Assembly: GCA_964405455.1 (NCBI GenBank) | Contig: CAYOOA010000053.1 | Coordinates: forward strand, 1-15,481 | Reading direction: 5' to 3' | From: CALESS01 sp964405455 | GTDB lineage: Bacteria; Chloroflexota; Anaerolineae; Anaerolineales; Anaerolineaceae | DNA: 15,481 bases | Shown: positions 6,195 to 14,179 of the stretch, one piece after another | Layout of the letters: every line of letters begins with the position of its first letter | Position numbering within the stretch: the first letter of the stretch is position 1 | The notes under the pieces: generated by a model | The model's input: only the letters and a program-made list of their open reading frames with translations | Told to the model about the DNA's origin: nothing | Databases searched by the model: none | Translations under genes and position numbers: made by a program

Positions 6195-7202
6195 ATGGGA
6201 AAAGTGATGCTGGAAGTTAATGAACTGACCACAAAATACATCACCCGTTTCCACGAGGATGTGTACGCCGTGGATCATGTCTCGCTCAAGGTGGAAGAAG
6301 GCAAATCGCTGGGCATCGCCGGGGAATCCGGTTGTGGAAAATCCACCCTGGCGCTCAGCCTGATGGGGTATTATTTCGCCCCATTGCATTACACGAGCGG
6401 AGAGATCATCATCGACGGGAAAAACATTACCGGCATGGACCCGGATGATGTCCGCAAATCCATCCTGGGGACGGAAATTGCTTACATTCCCCAGGCTGCC
6501 ATGAATGCCCTCAACCCCACCCGCAAGGTGATTGATTTCATTGGGGATGTTTTCCAGGCCCACGACCGCTGGGTGAGCAAGAAGGATGTCTACGACCTGG
6601 CCCGGCAAATGTTTGAACTGGTCGGCCTGCCAGAGCAGGTGCTGCAAAAGTTCCCGGTGGAGCTTTCCGGCGGGATGAAGCAGCGCACCGTGATCGCTGT
6701 CTCGACCATCCTGTATCCCAAGGTATTGATCGCGGATGAGCCTTCCTCTGCCCTGGATGTGACCAGCCAGAAGATGGTCATCAAGATGCTCAAGGACCTG
6801 ATGGAAAAAGGCGTCATCAAGTCGATGATTTTTATCACCCACGAGCTGCCGCTGCTGTATAACGTGACCGACGATATCATGGTCATGTATGCCGGGCAAA
6901 TCGTGGAACAGGGCACTGCCGAACAGACCGTATTTGACCCGCTTCATCCTTACTCCAGGGGTCTGATGGGCTCCATCATCGTCCCGGAAAGCGGGCTGCG
7001 CGGCGTCAAGCTTACCGCGGTGCCCGGCGTGCCGCCCAACCTGAAGAAGCCGCCCCAGGCCTGCCGCTTTGCTGCGCGCTGCAAGTATGCCGTACCGGAG
7101 TGTTGGGCGCATCCCATCAATTATCGTGAAATTGGAGACGGCCGCGCTTACCGTTGCATCTTTACGGAAGAACAGCTGAGAAAGGCATACAAAAATGACT
7201 GA
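6195..7202 (+). CDS. ABC importer ATPase 1 (DppD/OppD-like) with a four-Cys C-terminal domain
   Basis: This 335-residue cytoplasmic subunit helps power the importer. The motifs are complete: Walker A GESGCGKST (43-51), Q-loop IPQAAMNAL, signature LSGGMKQR (from 157), Walker B VLIADEP with catalytic Glu182, and switch His216 in FITHE. The C-terminal oligopeptide-transporter extension contains C290-x5-C296-x6-C303 and a fourth cysteine, C321. In related DppD-type ATPases such cysteines hold an iron-sulfur cluster, so one is likely here (inference). The ATG at 6195 has a modest site, AGGTGA, at 6185-6190; ATG at 6207 is a less likely alternative. It overlaps ATPase 2 by 8 nt, consistent with translational coupling and formation of a heterodimer. 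Confidence 0.94.
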   Translation: MGKVMLEVNELTTKYITRFHEDVYAVDHVSLKVEEGKSLGIAGESGCGKSTLALSLMGYYFAPLHYTSGEIIIDGKNITGMDPDDVRKSILGTEIAYIPQAAMNALNPTRKVIDFIGDVFQAHDRWVSKKDVYDLARQMFELVGLPEQVLQKFPVELSGGMKQRTVIAVSTILYPKVLIADEPSSALDVTSQKMVIKMLKDLMEKGVIKSMIFITHELPLLYNVTDDIMVMYAGQIVEQGTAEQTVFDPLHPYSRGLMGSIIVPESGLRGVKLTAVPGVPPNLKKPPQACRFAARCKYAVPECWAHPINYREIGDGRAYRCIFTEEQLRKAYKND

Positions 7203-8016
7203 AGCGAAGAAGTCATGCCTCAAAGGAGTCGGGCTGACCAAAGTTTTTGGCTTTGGCCGCCAGCGCACCCTGGCCGTGGACCATGTGGATTTCGATTTCA
7301 CCGAGGGCGAAATCATCTCGATCGTGGGTGAATCGGGCAGCGGCAAGACCACCCTGGCCAAGATGCTGCTGGGATTGATCAGCGTCACAGAAGGCGAGAT
7401 CTACTTCCAGGGTCAGTTGCGCGATATCAGTAACACGCGCAAGCGCAAGGAATACTGGAAAAACATCCAGGCCATTTTCCAGGACCCGTACTCCTCTTAT
7501 AACATTTTCAATAAAATTGATTCCGTCCTGCTGGATTGCATCCGGATGCGCGGCGGCGGGGGGCTTTCGCAACCAGAAAAAGTACGCCTGATGACCGAGG
7601 CTTGCAGCTTTGTCAACCTGAAATACGAAGAACTGACCAACAAGTACCCCTTCGAGCTCTCCGGCGGACAAATGCAGCGCCTGATGATCGCCCGCATTTT
7701 CCTGCTCAAGCCCAAGATCCTGCTGGCCGACGAGCCCACCTCGATGATCGATGCCTGTTCCCGCGCCACGATCCTGGATATGCTTATGAAACTGCGCGAT
7801 GAAACCGGGATGACCCTCATCTTCATCACCCATGATATCGGGCTGGCCTACTTTGTTTCAGACAGCGTCTATATCATGGAACACGGAAAGATTGTGGAAA
7901 GCGGCTCGGCCGATGAAGTCATTCTGCATCCCAAGCAGGCATACACCAAGCGCTTGATCAGTGATGTGCCAAAAATTCACGAGGAGTGGGATCTTTCAAC
8001 AGTCACATATTCTTGA
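7195..8016 (+). CDS. ABC importer ATPase 2 (DppF/OppF-like), short form
   Basis: This is the second nucleotide-binding subunit, 273 residues, shorter than the roughly 310-330 usual for OppF/DppF. Walker A is GESGSGKTT (45-53), the signature LSGGQMQR starts at 155, Walker B ends at catalytic Glu180, and the switch histidine is His213. All key residues are present, so it should hydrolyse ATP. The D-loop reads SMID instead of the more common SALD. The protein ends soon after the core, at VPKIHEEWDLSTVTYS, with no Cys-rich C-terminal domain, unlike ATPase 1. The start codon lies inside the end of ATPase 1 as ATGACTGA. It is the last gene of the ABC cluster; a 135-nt gap with a strong hairpin follows. 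Confidence 0.94.
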   Translation: MTEAKKSCLKGVGLTKVFGFGRQRTLAVDHVDFDFTEGEIISIVGESGSGKTTLAKMLLGLISVTEGEIYFQGQLRDISNTRKRKEYWKNIQAIFQDPYSSYNIFNKIDSVLLDCIRMRGGGGLSQPEKVRLMTEACSFVNLKYEELTNKYPFELSGGQMQRLMIARIFLLKPKILLADEPTSMIDACSRATILDMLMKLRDETGMTLIFITHDIGLAYFVSDSVYIMEHGKIVESGSADEVILHPKQAYTKRLISDVPKIHEEWDLSTVTYS

Positions 8017-8067
8017 TCCGGGGGTTGAGGACTTTGGATAGCATAGCACCACACCTGCCTGGGCTTT

Positions 8068-8075
8068 AAGCGCTT
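8068..8075 (+). promoter_or_regulatory. Weak AGCGCT-type palindrome in the gap before the MFS gene
   Basis: AAGCGCTT is an 8-bp palindrome sharing the AGCGCT core of operators O1-O3, in non-coding DNA between ATPase 2 and the MFS gene. Its outer bases (TT on the left, AG on the right) do not match the TG...CA of the other three. No convincing promoter is near. It is listed only as a candidate for a related regulator and may be chance. Confidence 0.15.
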
Positions 8076-8095
8076 GAGGTCAAAGAATTTAATTC

Positions 8096-8130
8096 GCAGC
8101 CTGCCGGAGGATCATCCTCCGGCAGGCTGC
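8096..8130 (+). repeat. Perfect 17-bp inverted repeat / hairpin before the MFS gene
   Basis: GCAGCCTGCCGGAGGAT (8096-8112) is exactly repeated as its reverse complement at 8114-8130, with one base, C8113, between. As RNA this gives a G/C-rich stem of about 15 bp with a 5-nt ATCAT loop. No T-run follows, and the ribosome site of the next gene starts seven bases later. It may end or trim the ABC message, protect mRNA ends, or affect translation of the MFS gene. As DNA it could be a binding site. The symmetry is certain; the function is open. Confidence 0.8.
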
Positions 8131-8136
8131 CCACGG

Positions 8137-8142
8137 AAAGGA
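8137..8142 (+). promoter_or_regulatory. Ribosome site that fixes a TTG start for the MFS gene
   Basis: AAAGGA lies 9 nt before TTG at 8152. The alternative TTG at 8074 would place the hairpin at 8096-8130 within coding sequence and add 26 unlikely residues, so 8152 is preferred. Confidence 0.7.
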
Positions 8143-8151
8143 ATCATTCAC

Positions 8152-9366
8152 TTGAAACTCTGGGAAAAAATCAGGCATTACCCGAAAATTGGCCTGGTGA
8201 TCCTGGCCTATATTGCCTTCATCGCCCTGGGCATGCCGGATGGTTTACTGGGGGTGGCCTGGCCTTCCATCCGGGCCGGTTTCAACGTCCCGCTGGATGC
8301 ATTGGGCATGTTGCTGACGGCCTCTGTGGCCGGTTACCTGACTTCCAGCTTCATGAGCGGCCCGCTGATCTCCCGCTGGGGGGTCGGCCGGGTGTTGGCG
8401 GTGAGCTGCACCCTGACCGGTGTGGCATTGATCGCTTACACCCTCGTCCCGGTCTGGTGGATGATGGCCCTGCTGGGCATCCTGGCCGGGTTGGGGGCAG
8501 GCGCAATTGATGCGGGCTTGAACAGCTACGTGGCTGCCCATTTTGGCGAAGGCCTGATGCAGTGGCTGCATGCCAGCTACGGCATCGGCGTCACCCTGGG
8601 TCCAGTCATTATGACGGTCGCCCTTTCCACCTGGAATTCGTGGCGAATTGGCTACCGGATGGTGGGCGGTTTCCAGGTGGCGCTGGCCCTCTGTTTTTTG
8701 CTGACCCTTTCCATGTGGAACCGCAAAGAGGCCTCCAGCGGGGTAGAGGAACCCAAACGCCTGACGGATTACAAGACCCCCATGCTGCAAACCCTGCGCC
8801 AATCGCGCCCCTGGTTGAGCGCTCTCCTTTTCTTCCTGTATGTGGGATGCGAAGTTTCCCTGGGCACCTGGACCTACAGCCTGCTGGTTGAGTCCCGCCA
8901 CCTGGACCCGGCGGCAGCCGGCCTGGTGACCGGCAGTTACTGGGCCACCTTCACCATCGGGCGCATCCTAGCCGGGTTATATGCCAAACGGGCCGGCGTG
9001 CACCGCATGGTGCAGGGCAGCCTGGCAGCCGCCCTGCTGGGCGTTTTAATATTGATCTGGAATCCAGCCAGTTGGACCAACCTGCTGGCTGTCGCCCTGA
9101 TCGGCTATGCCATTGCACCCATCTTTCCATCCCTCATGTCCGGCACCAGCCGGCGGGTGGGTATGCATTCTGCAGCCAACACCATCGGTATGCAAATGGC
9201 TGCCAGTTCCCTGGGCACCGCGGTCATTCCAGGTATGCTGGGAGTCCTGGCGCGGCGCTTCACCCTGGAAGTGATCCCCTTCTGTATGCTGGTAATCTTT
9301 GCGGCTTTATTTGGTTTTTACCGCTTATCCATGACCCTTGAAAAAAGTGAGCAGGAAAGTAAATAA
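8152..9366 (+). CDS. Major facilitator superfamily transporter
   Basis: This is a 404-residue membrane carrier, a normal length for a 12-helix MFS protein. After the TTG start, the chain begins MKLWEKIRHYPKIGLVILAY and the first helix follows. The loop between helices 2 and 3 carries the MFS motif in the form GPLISRWGVGRVL (70-82). DAGLNSYVA (120-128) and GRILAGLYAKR in the second half are also typical. Substrate and direction cannot be read. The gene overlaps the beta-mannosidase by one base (TAATG), so the two are translationally coupled; this suggests transport of a sugar related to mannoside breakdown, either uptake of a small sugar or export of a product (inference). It resembles sugar-type MFS carriers but the evidence does not justify a closer name. 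Confidence 0.88.
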   Translation: MKLWEKIRHYPKIGLVILAYIAFIALGMPDGLLGVAWPSIRAGFNVPLDALGMLLTASVAGYLTSSFMSGPLISRWGVGRVLAVSCTLTGVALIAYTLVPVWWMMALLGILAGLGAGAIDAGLNSYVAAHFGEGLMQWLHASYGIGVTLGPVIMTVALSTWNSWRIGYRMVGGFQVALALCFLLTLSMWNRKEASSGVEEPKRLTDYKTPMLQTLRQSRPWLSALLFFLYVGCEVSLGTWTYSLLVESRHLDPAAAGLVTGSYWATFTIGRILAGLYAKRAGVHRMVQGSLAAALLGVLILIWNPASWTNLLAVALIGYAIAPIFPSLMSGTSRRVGMHSAANTIGMQMAASSLGTAVIPGMLGVLARRFTLEVIPFCMLVIFAALFGFYRLSMTLEKSEQESK

Positions 9367-11849
9367 TGAAGACACAATCTTTGACTGGAAAATGGCAGTT
9401 TCGCCAGGCTGGCACGCAGGAATGGCTGCCGGCCGCAGTACCGGGCGGTGTGCACACGGATTTGCTGGCCCTGGGAATGATCCCCGACCCGTTTGTGGGC
9501 GATAACGAAAAGCGCGTCCAATGGGTGGCGCAGTCCGACTGGGAGTACCGCCGGACGTTCACCCCCGCTGTGGAGCTGCTGGCCAGCCCGCAGGTCTGGC
9601 TGGTCTGCGACGGACTGGATACCCTGGCGACGATCCGCCTGAACGGGATGGAACTGGGTCGGGCGGAAAACATGTTCCGCCAGTACCGCTGGGACGTGAA
9701 AGCCCTGCTGCAGGCGGGTGAAAACGAGGTTTCGATCGCCTTTGATTCACCGGTGAAGTATGTCTCGGCGCTGCAGGCCGTCCGCCCGATGGCAGGCGTC
9801 TCGCAGGCCATTCCCGGCGGGCCGTACCTGCGCAAGGCACCCTGCCAGTTTGGCTGGGACTGGGGTCCGCAGCTGCCGCCGATTGGCATCTGGAAGGATA
9901 TCCGCCTGGAAGGTTACGCCGGCGCGCGTATTACAGATGTGCACCTGCGCCAACTGCATGCGGAAGACCGGGTTACCGTTTTGGCTGCCATTGTTCTCGA
10001 ATCTTATGACGGCATGCCCTGCCAGGCCGTCCTGCGCCTGACCGCGCCGGATGGCCGGGTGTTTGAATCCGCCGCGGCCGTTGCCCCCGGCGGAGAAAAC
10101 CGCCTGCAGGTGGAAATCTCCAACCCGCAGTTGTGGTGGCCGAACGGCTACGGCGAACAGCCGCTCTACCGCGCCGATGTGGAGCTGCGCCAGGGCGGCC
10201 AGGTGCTGGATGCCAGGAAGTACCAGCTTGGCCTGCGCACCCTGGAATTGCGCCAGCAGCCGGATGAGTGGGGCCGATCCTTCACCTTCGTCGTCAACGG
10301 CCTGCCGATCATCGCCAAGGGCTCCGATTGGATCCCGGCCGATTCCTTCCCCACCCGGATCACCGATGGTTATCTCGAAAACCTGATCCGCGATGCAGCA
10401 TTGACCCATCAAAACATGCTGCGGGTGTGGGGCGGCGGTTTCTATGAGGAGGAGCGCTTCTACGACCTGTGCGACCGTTACGGCATCCTGATCTGGCAGG
10501 ATTTCGTCTTCTCCTGCAGTGCCTATCCCTTCGATGACCCGGCTTTCGTCGAAAATGTGCGCGTGGAAGTGCTTGAAAACGTGCGCCGCCTGCGCCATCG
10601 TGCCAGTTTGGCCCTGTGGTGCGGCAACAACGAGATGGAATGGGGCCTGATGGACTGGGGTTGGAAGGATCGCCCGGATTTCACGCAGATCAAAGCCGGT
10701 TACGATCAGTTCTTCCACCACATCCTGCCGGGTTGGGTGGCCGCCGAGGATTCAGACCATGCTTACTGGCCCAGTTCGCCTTCCTCGAACAGCCCTGACG
10801 AGCATCCCAACAGCCAGGTACAGGGTGATGCGCATTACTGGGATGTCTGGCATGGGCGCAAGCCCTTCACGGCCTACCGCGGCCAGTATCCGCGCTTTAT
10901 GAGCGAGTTTGGCTTCCAGGCCCTGCCGCCCATGGCCACCATCCGCACGTATGCGCAGGAAGCCGACTGGAATATGACCTCTTACATCATGGAATGTCAC
11001 CAGAAGAACGACAGCGGCAACCAATTGATGGTGGCCCAGATGCTGGATACCTTCCGCCTGCCCAAAGATTTCGAATCGCTGGTGTACCTCAGCCTGGTCC
11101 TGCAGGCCGAGGGCATCCGCTACGGCGTGGAGCACTGGCGGCGCCATCCGCGCCGCGTTTCCGGCATCCTCTACTGGCAGCTCAACGACTGCTGGCCGGT
11201 CGCTTCCTGGTCCAGCCTGGATTACTTCGGTCGCTGGAAGGCCCTGCACTACGCCGCCCGGCGCTTCTTCGCTCCGCTGCTGCTCTCCATCGAGGATCAG
11301 CCGACCGCCCAGGGTGTCTACCTGACCAACGAAACGCGCCAGCCCTGGCAGGGCTCGGTGCGCTGGTCGCTGGAGATGCTGGACGGCCGGGTGCTGGATG
11401 CCGGTGAGCAGGCGGTCAGCGTTGCCCCCTTCGACGTGGCTGCGGTCTGCCAGCTCGATTTCACCGGCCGGCTGACCGATGACCTGCGCCGCCAGGTGGT
11501 CTTCACTGCCGAACTGTGGCAGGCCGGTCAACTGCTGGCCCGCCAGGCGGCTTACTTCGTCCCCACCAAGCACCTGGAATTGGTGGATCCGAAAATCACG
11601 ACCGCGGTTTCCCTTGCCGGGGACCAACTGCACATCGAACTGACCGCCCACAGCCTGGCCCGCCTGGTGGAACTCTCGCTGGAGGGCGCGGATGTTGTCT
11701 TCAGCGACAATTACTTTGACTTGCCGGCCGGGCGGGTGATTGAAATCAGCACCCCGCTGCCTGCCGGCTGGACACTGACGCAAGCTCGCGCGGCGCTCAA
11801 GGTCCGTTCCGTCTACGATTCGTTTGCGCACGGCGCGGCGAACCAATAA
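9366..11849 (+). CDS. GH2 beta-mannosidase, cytoplasmic
   Basis: This 827-residue exo-enzyme releases mannose from the non-reducing ends of beta-mannosides. The N-terminal sandwich domain carries the beta-mannosidase hallmarks GGVHTDLLALGMIPDPFVGDNE, SDWEYRRTF and WDWGP (164-168). The catalytic barrel contains RVWGGGFYEEERFYD (from 353), then WQDFVFSCSAYP. The acid/base is Glu423 in LWCGNNEMEWG and the nucleophile is Glu514 in FMSEFGF; their 91-residue spacing is close to that in known beta-mannosidases. C-terminal beta-domains fill about 640-827. There is no signal peptide, so it acts on imported oligosaccharides. The ribosome site AGGAAA (9353-9358) lies inside the MFS gene, and GH3 follows after 15 nt. 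Length and motifs are complete. The WDWGP and long GVHTDLL signatures favour beta-mannosidase over beta-galactosidase or glucuronidase. Confidence 0.94.
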   Translation: MKTQSLTGKWQFRQAGTQEWLPAAVPGGVHTDLLALGMIPDPFVGDNEKRVQWVAQSDWEYRRTFTPAVELLASPQVWLVCDGLDTLATIRLNGMELGRAENMFRQYRWDVKALLQAGENEVSIAFDSPVKYVSALQAVRPMAGVSQAIPGGPYLRKAPCQFGWDWGPQLPPIGIWKDIRLEGYAGARITDVHLRQLHAEDRVTVLAAIVLESYDGMPCQAVLRLTAPDGRVFESAAAVAPGGENRLQVEISNPQLWWPNGYGEQPLYRADVELRQGGQVLDARKYQLGLRTLELRQQPDEWGRSFTFVVNGLPIIAKGSDWIPADSFPTRITDGYLENLIRDAALTHQNMLRVWGGGFYEEERFYDLCDRYGILIWQDFVFSCSAYPFDDPAFVENVRVEVLENVRRLRHRASLALWCGNNEMEWGLMDWGWKDRPDFTQIKAGYDQFFHHILPGWVAAEDSDHAYWPSSPSSNSPDEHPNSQVQGDAHYWDVWHGRKPFTAYRGQYPRFMSEFGFQALPPMATIRTYAQEADWNMTSYIMECHQKNDSGNQLMVAQMLDTFRLPKDFESLVYLSLVLQAEGIRYGVEHWRRHPRRVSGILYWQLNDCWPVASWSSLDYFGRWKALHYAARRFFAPLLLSIEDQPTAQGVYLTNETRQPWQGSVRWSLEMLDGRVLDAGEQAVSVAPFDVAAVCQLDFTGRLTDDLRRQVVFTAELWQAGQLLARQAAYFVPTKHLELVDPKITTAVSLAGDQLHIELTAHSLARLVELSLEGADVVFSDNYFDLPAGRVIEISTPLPAGWTLTQARAALKVRSVYDSFAHGAANQ

Positions 11850-11864
11850 CGAAAGAGGTATGCC

Positions 11865-14159
11865 ATGTCTGATCAAATTCAAGCGATTATTGCCCGGATG
11901 ACCCTGGAAGAAAAAGCCGCCCTGTGCACGGGCGCCTCCGCCTGGACGACCACGCCGATTGAGCGGTTGGGTGTACCGGAGATGATTGTCTCCGACGGTC
12001 CGCACGGCGTGCGGCGCGTGGCGGATGTCCACTCGATGGCCAACGAGAGCCTGCCCGCCACCTGTTTTCCCACCGCCTCCTGCACTGCCTCCAGTTGGGA
12101 TGTGGACTTGATTCGCAAGCTGGGCGAGACCCTGGCGGAGGAATGCATTGCGCTGAATGTGGACGTGGTGCTCGGCCCCGGGGCGAACATGAAACGCTCT
12201 CCGCTGTGCGGGCGCAACTTTGAATATTTCTCCGAAGATCCCTACCTGGCCGGAGAAATGGCTGCCAGTTTCATCCAGGGCGTGCAAAGCCGCGGCGTGG
12301 GCACTTCCCTCAAGCATTTTGCCGTCAACAACCAGGAATTCGAGCGTTTCACCATCAATGCCGTGGTGGATGAGCGCACCCTGCGCGAGATTTACCTGCC
12401 CGCCTATGAGAAGGCGGTGAAAAAGGGCAAACCCTGGACGGTGATGTGCTCCTACAACAAGCTAAACGGCACCTTTGCCTCCGAACATCATTACCTGCTG
12501 ACCGAAATTCTCAAGGATGAGTGGGGCTTTGAAGGCCTGGTGGTCTCGGATTGGGGTGCGGTGCGCGACCGCGTGGCGGGCCTCAAGGGCGGTTTGGACT
12601 GGGAAATGCCCGGTCCGCAGGAGCGGCGGGTCAAGGCGGTGGTGGCGGCTGTTCGGACCGGGGAGCTGGACGAGGCGCTGCTCGATGAATCCGTCCGGCG
12701 CATCCTGACCATCGTCTTCAAGGCCAAACAGACGCCCAAGGGCGGCACTTTCGATGTGGACGCCCATCACGAAGTGGCCCGCCGGATTGCCGCGGAGGGC
12801 ATGGTGCTGCTCAAAAACAACGGCCTGCTGCCGCTCAAGGGATATAAGCGCATCGCCGTCATTGGCCGCTCAGCGAAAAACGCCCACTTCCAGGGCGGGG
12901 GCAGCTCGCACATCAACACCACCCGCGTCTCCGAGCCGCTGGAGGCCTTCAAAGCCCTGGCCGGCCCGGCTGCGGTGACCTATGCCGATGGCTACCCGGT
13001 GGATAATTCATTCCGCCAGGATTTGATTGATGAAGCGGTTGCCGCCGCCAAGGCTGCCGAGGTGGCCGTGCTGTATATCGCCCTGCCCACCTTTAAGGAA
13101 TCCGAGGGTTACGACCGGACCGACCTGGACCTGACCGACCAGCAGGTTGCGCTGATCCAGGCTGTTTATCAGGCCCAACCGCAGACGGTGGTGGTGCTCA
13201 ACAACGGCGCGCCAATCGTCATGGATGCCTGGATTGACGGGGCGGCGGCTGTGTTGGAAGGTTGGATGATGGGGCAGGCCGGCGGTCTGGCCATTGCCGA
13301 CATCCTCTTTGGCAAGGTTAACCCCAGCGGCAAGCTGGCCGAGACCTTCCCGCACCGGTTGAGCGACACCCCGGCCTACATCAACTGGCCGGGGGGTGCT
13401 GGCCAGGTGCTTTACGGCGAGGGCCTGTTTATCGGCTACCGCTACTACGATGCCCGCCGCCTGCCCGTCTTGTTCCCCTTCGGACACGGCCTCAGCTACA
13501 CCACCTTCACCTACAGCAACGCCAGCGTTTCACGTAAATCCTTCAAAGACGTGGACGGCATCACCGTCAGCGTGGATGTGACCAATACCGGCCGGGTGGC
13601 CGGCAAGGAAATCGTACAGGTCTACGTGCACGACCGGCAGTCCGGCCTGGTTCGCCCGGAAAAGGAGCTTAAAGGCTTCGCCAAGGTGGAACTCCAGCCG
13701 GGAGAGACCAAAACCGTCTCCATCCCGCTTGATTTCCGCGCCTTTGCTTACTATCACCCGGAGTACAAGCAGTGGATCACCGAGGACGGCGAATTTGACC
13801 TGTTGATCGCGGCTTCCGCTGCGGATATCCGCCAGCGCCTGGCGGTCACCCTGCAATCCACCCTGCACCTGCCCTGCATCCTGGACAAGGAATCCACCGT
13901 GCGCGAGTGGCTCCAGGATCCGCACGGCAAGGTATTGATTGACAACCTGATGAAGCAGGTCGAAGCCCAGGCTCGGGCAATCTTCGGCGCCGGGGATGAA
14001 CGCTACGGCAACGACGGCGCGATTGGCATGGACATCATGGACTCAATGGCCGACATGCCCCTGGTCAGCGTTTTGATGTGGATGCATGATGCGCTGCCCC
14101 AGCATCCCGAGGACCTGGTGGCCGCCATGCTGCAGCAGGTTCACAGCCTGGAAAAGTAA
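11865..14159 (+). CDS. GH3 beta-glucosidase, cytoplasmic
   Basis: This retaining exo-glycosidase of 764 residues probably releases glucose from beta-gluco-oligosaccharides. The barrel domain starts with MTLEEKAALCTGASAW and has SDGPHGVRR (from 43), the KHF motif at Lys150-His151 and the nucleophile Asp229 in VVSDWGAV. The second domain carries the likely acid/base Glu414 in ESEGYDRTDLDL. A fibronectin-III-like domain (about 560-650) contains VDVTNTGRVAGKEIVQVYV. About 100 further residues after it form an Asp/Met-rich tail. There is no PA14 insertion and no signal peptide. The ribosome site AAAGAGG is at 11852-11858. It lies 15 nt after the mannosidase and 20 nt before a second GH3 gene. The family is certain; activity on other beta-linked sugars, such as xylosides, cannot be excluded. 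Confidence 0.93.
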   Translation: MSDQIQAIIARMTLEEKAALCTGASAWTTTPIERLGVPEMIVSDGPHGVRRVADVHSMANESLPATCFPTASCTASSWDVDLIRKLGETLAEECIALNVDVVLGPGANMKRSPLCGRNFEYFSEDPYLAGEMAASFIQGVQSRGVGTSLKHFAVNNQEFERFTINAVVDERTLREIYLPAYEKAVKKGKPWTVMCSYNKLNGTFASEHHYLLTEILKDEWGFEGLVVSDWGAVRDRVAGLKGGLDWEMPGPQERRVKAVVAAVRTGELDEALLDESVRRILTIVFKAKQTPKGGTFDVDAHHEVARRIAAEGMVLLKNNGLLPLKGYKRIAVIGRSAKNAHFQGGGSSHINTTRVSEPLEAFKALAGPAAVTYADGYPVDNSFRQDLIDEAVAAAKAAEVAVLYIALPTFKESEGYDRTDLDLTDQQVALIQAVYQAQPQTVVVLNNGAPIVMDAWIDGAAAVLEGWMMGQAGGLAIADILFGKVNPSGKLAETFPHRLSDTPAYINWPGGAGQVLYGEGLFIGYRYYDARRLPVLFPFGHGLSYTTFTYSNASVSRKSFKDVDGITVSVDVTNTGRVAGKEIVQVYVHDRQSGLVRPEKELKGFAKVELQPGETKTVSIPLDFRAFAYYHPEYKQWITEDGEFDLLIAASAADIRQRLAVTLQSTLHLPCILDKESTVREWLQDPHGKVLIDNLMKQVEAQARAIFGAGDERYGNDGAIGMDIMDSMADMPLVSVLMWMHDALPQHPEDLVAAMLQQVHSLEK

Positions 14160-14179
14160 CTCTACCGGAGGAAACCGTC

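Noticed and set aside
6183..7388. Open frame of 401 codons on the minus strand opposite the ATPases
   Set aside because: The plus-strand frames carry complete ATPase motifs; the antisense frame has none.
8074..8151. Upstream TTG start for the MFS gene
   Set aside because: It has no ribosome site and would translate through the perfect hairpin; the TTG at 8152 has AAAGGA at proper spacing.
8814..8827. AGCGCT core inside the MFS gene as an operator
   Set aside because: Outer bases do not match the other operators and it is explained by Leu-Ser-Ala-Leu codons; similar cores occur in coding sequence near 7949 and 10453.
10752..12317. Open frame of 521 codons on the minus strand across the GH2/GH3 boundary
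   Set aside because: It crosses two firm glycosidase genes, has no recognisable motif, and follows from low stop frequency in G/C-rich DNA.
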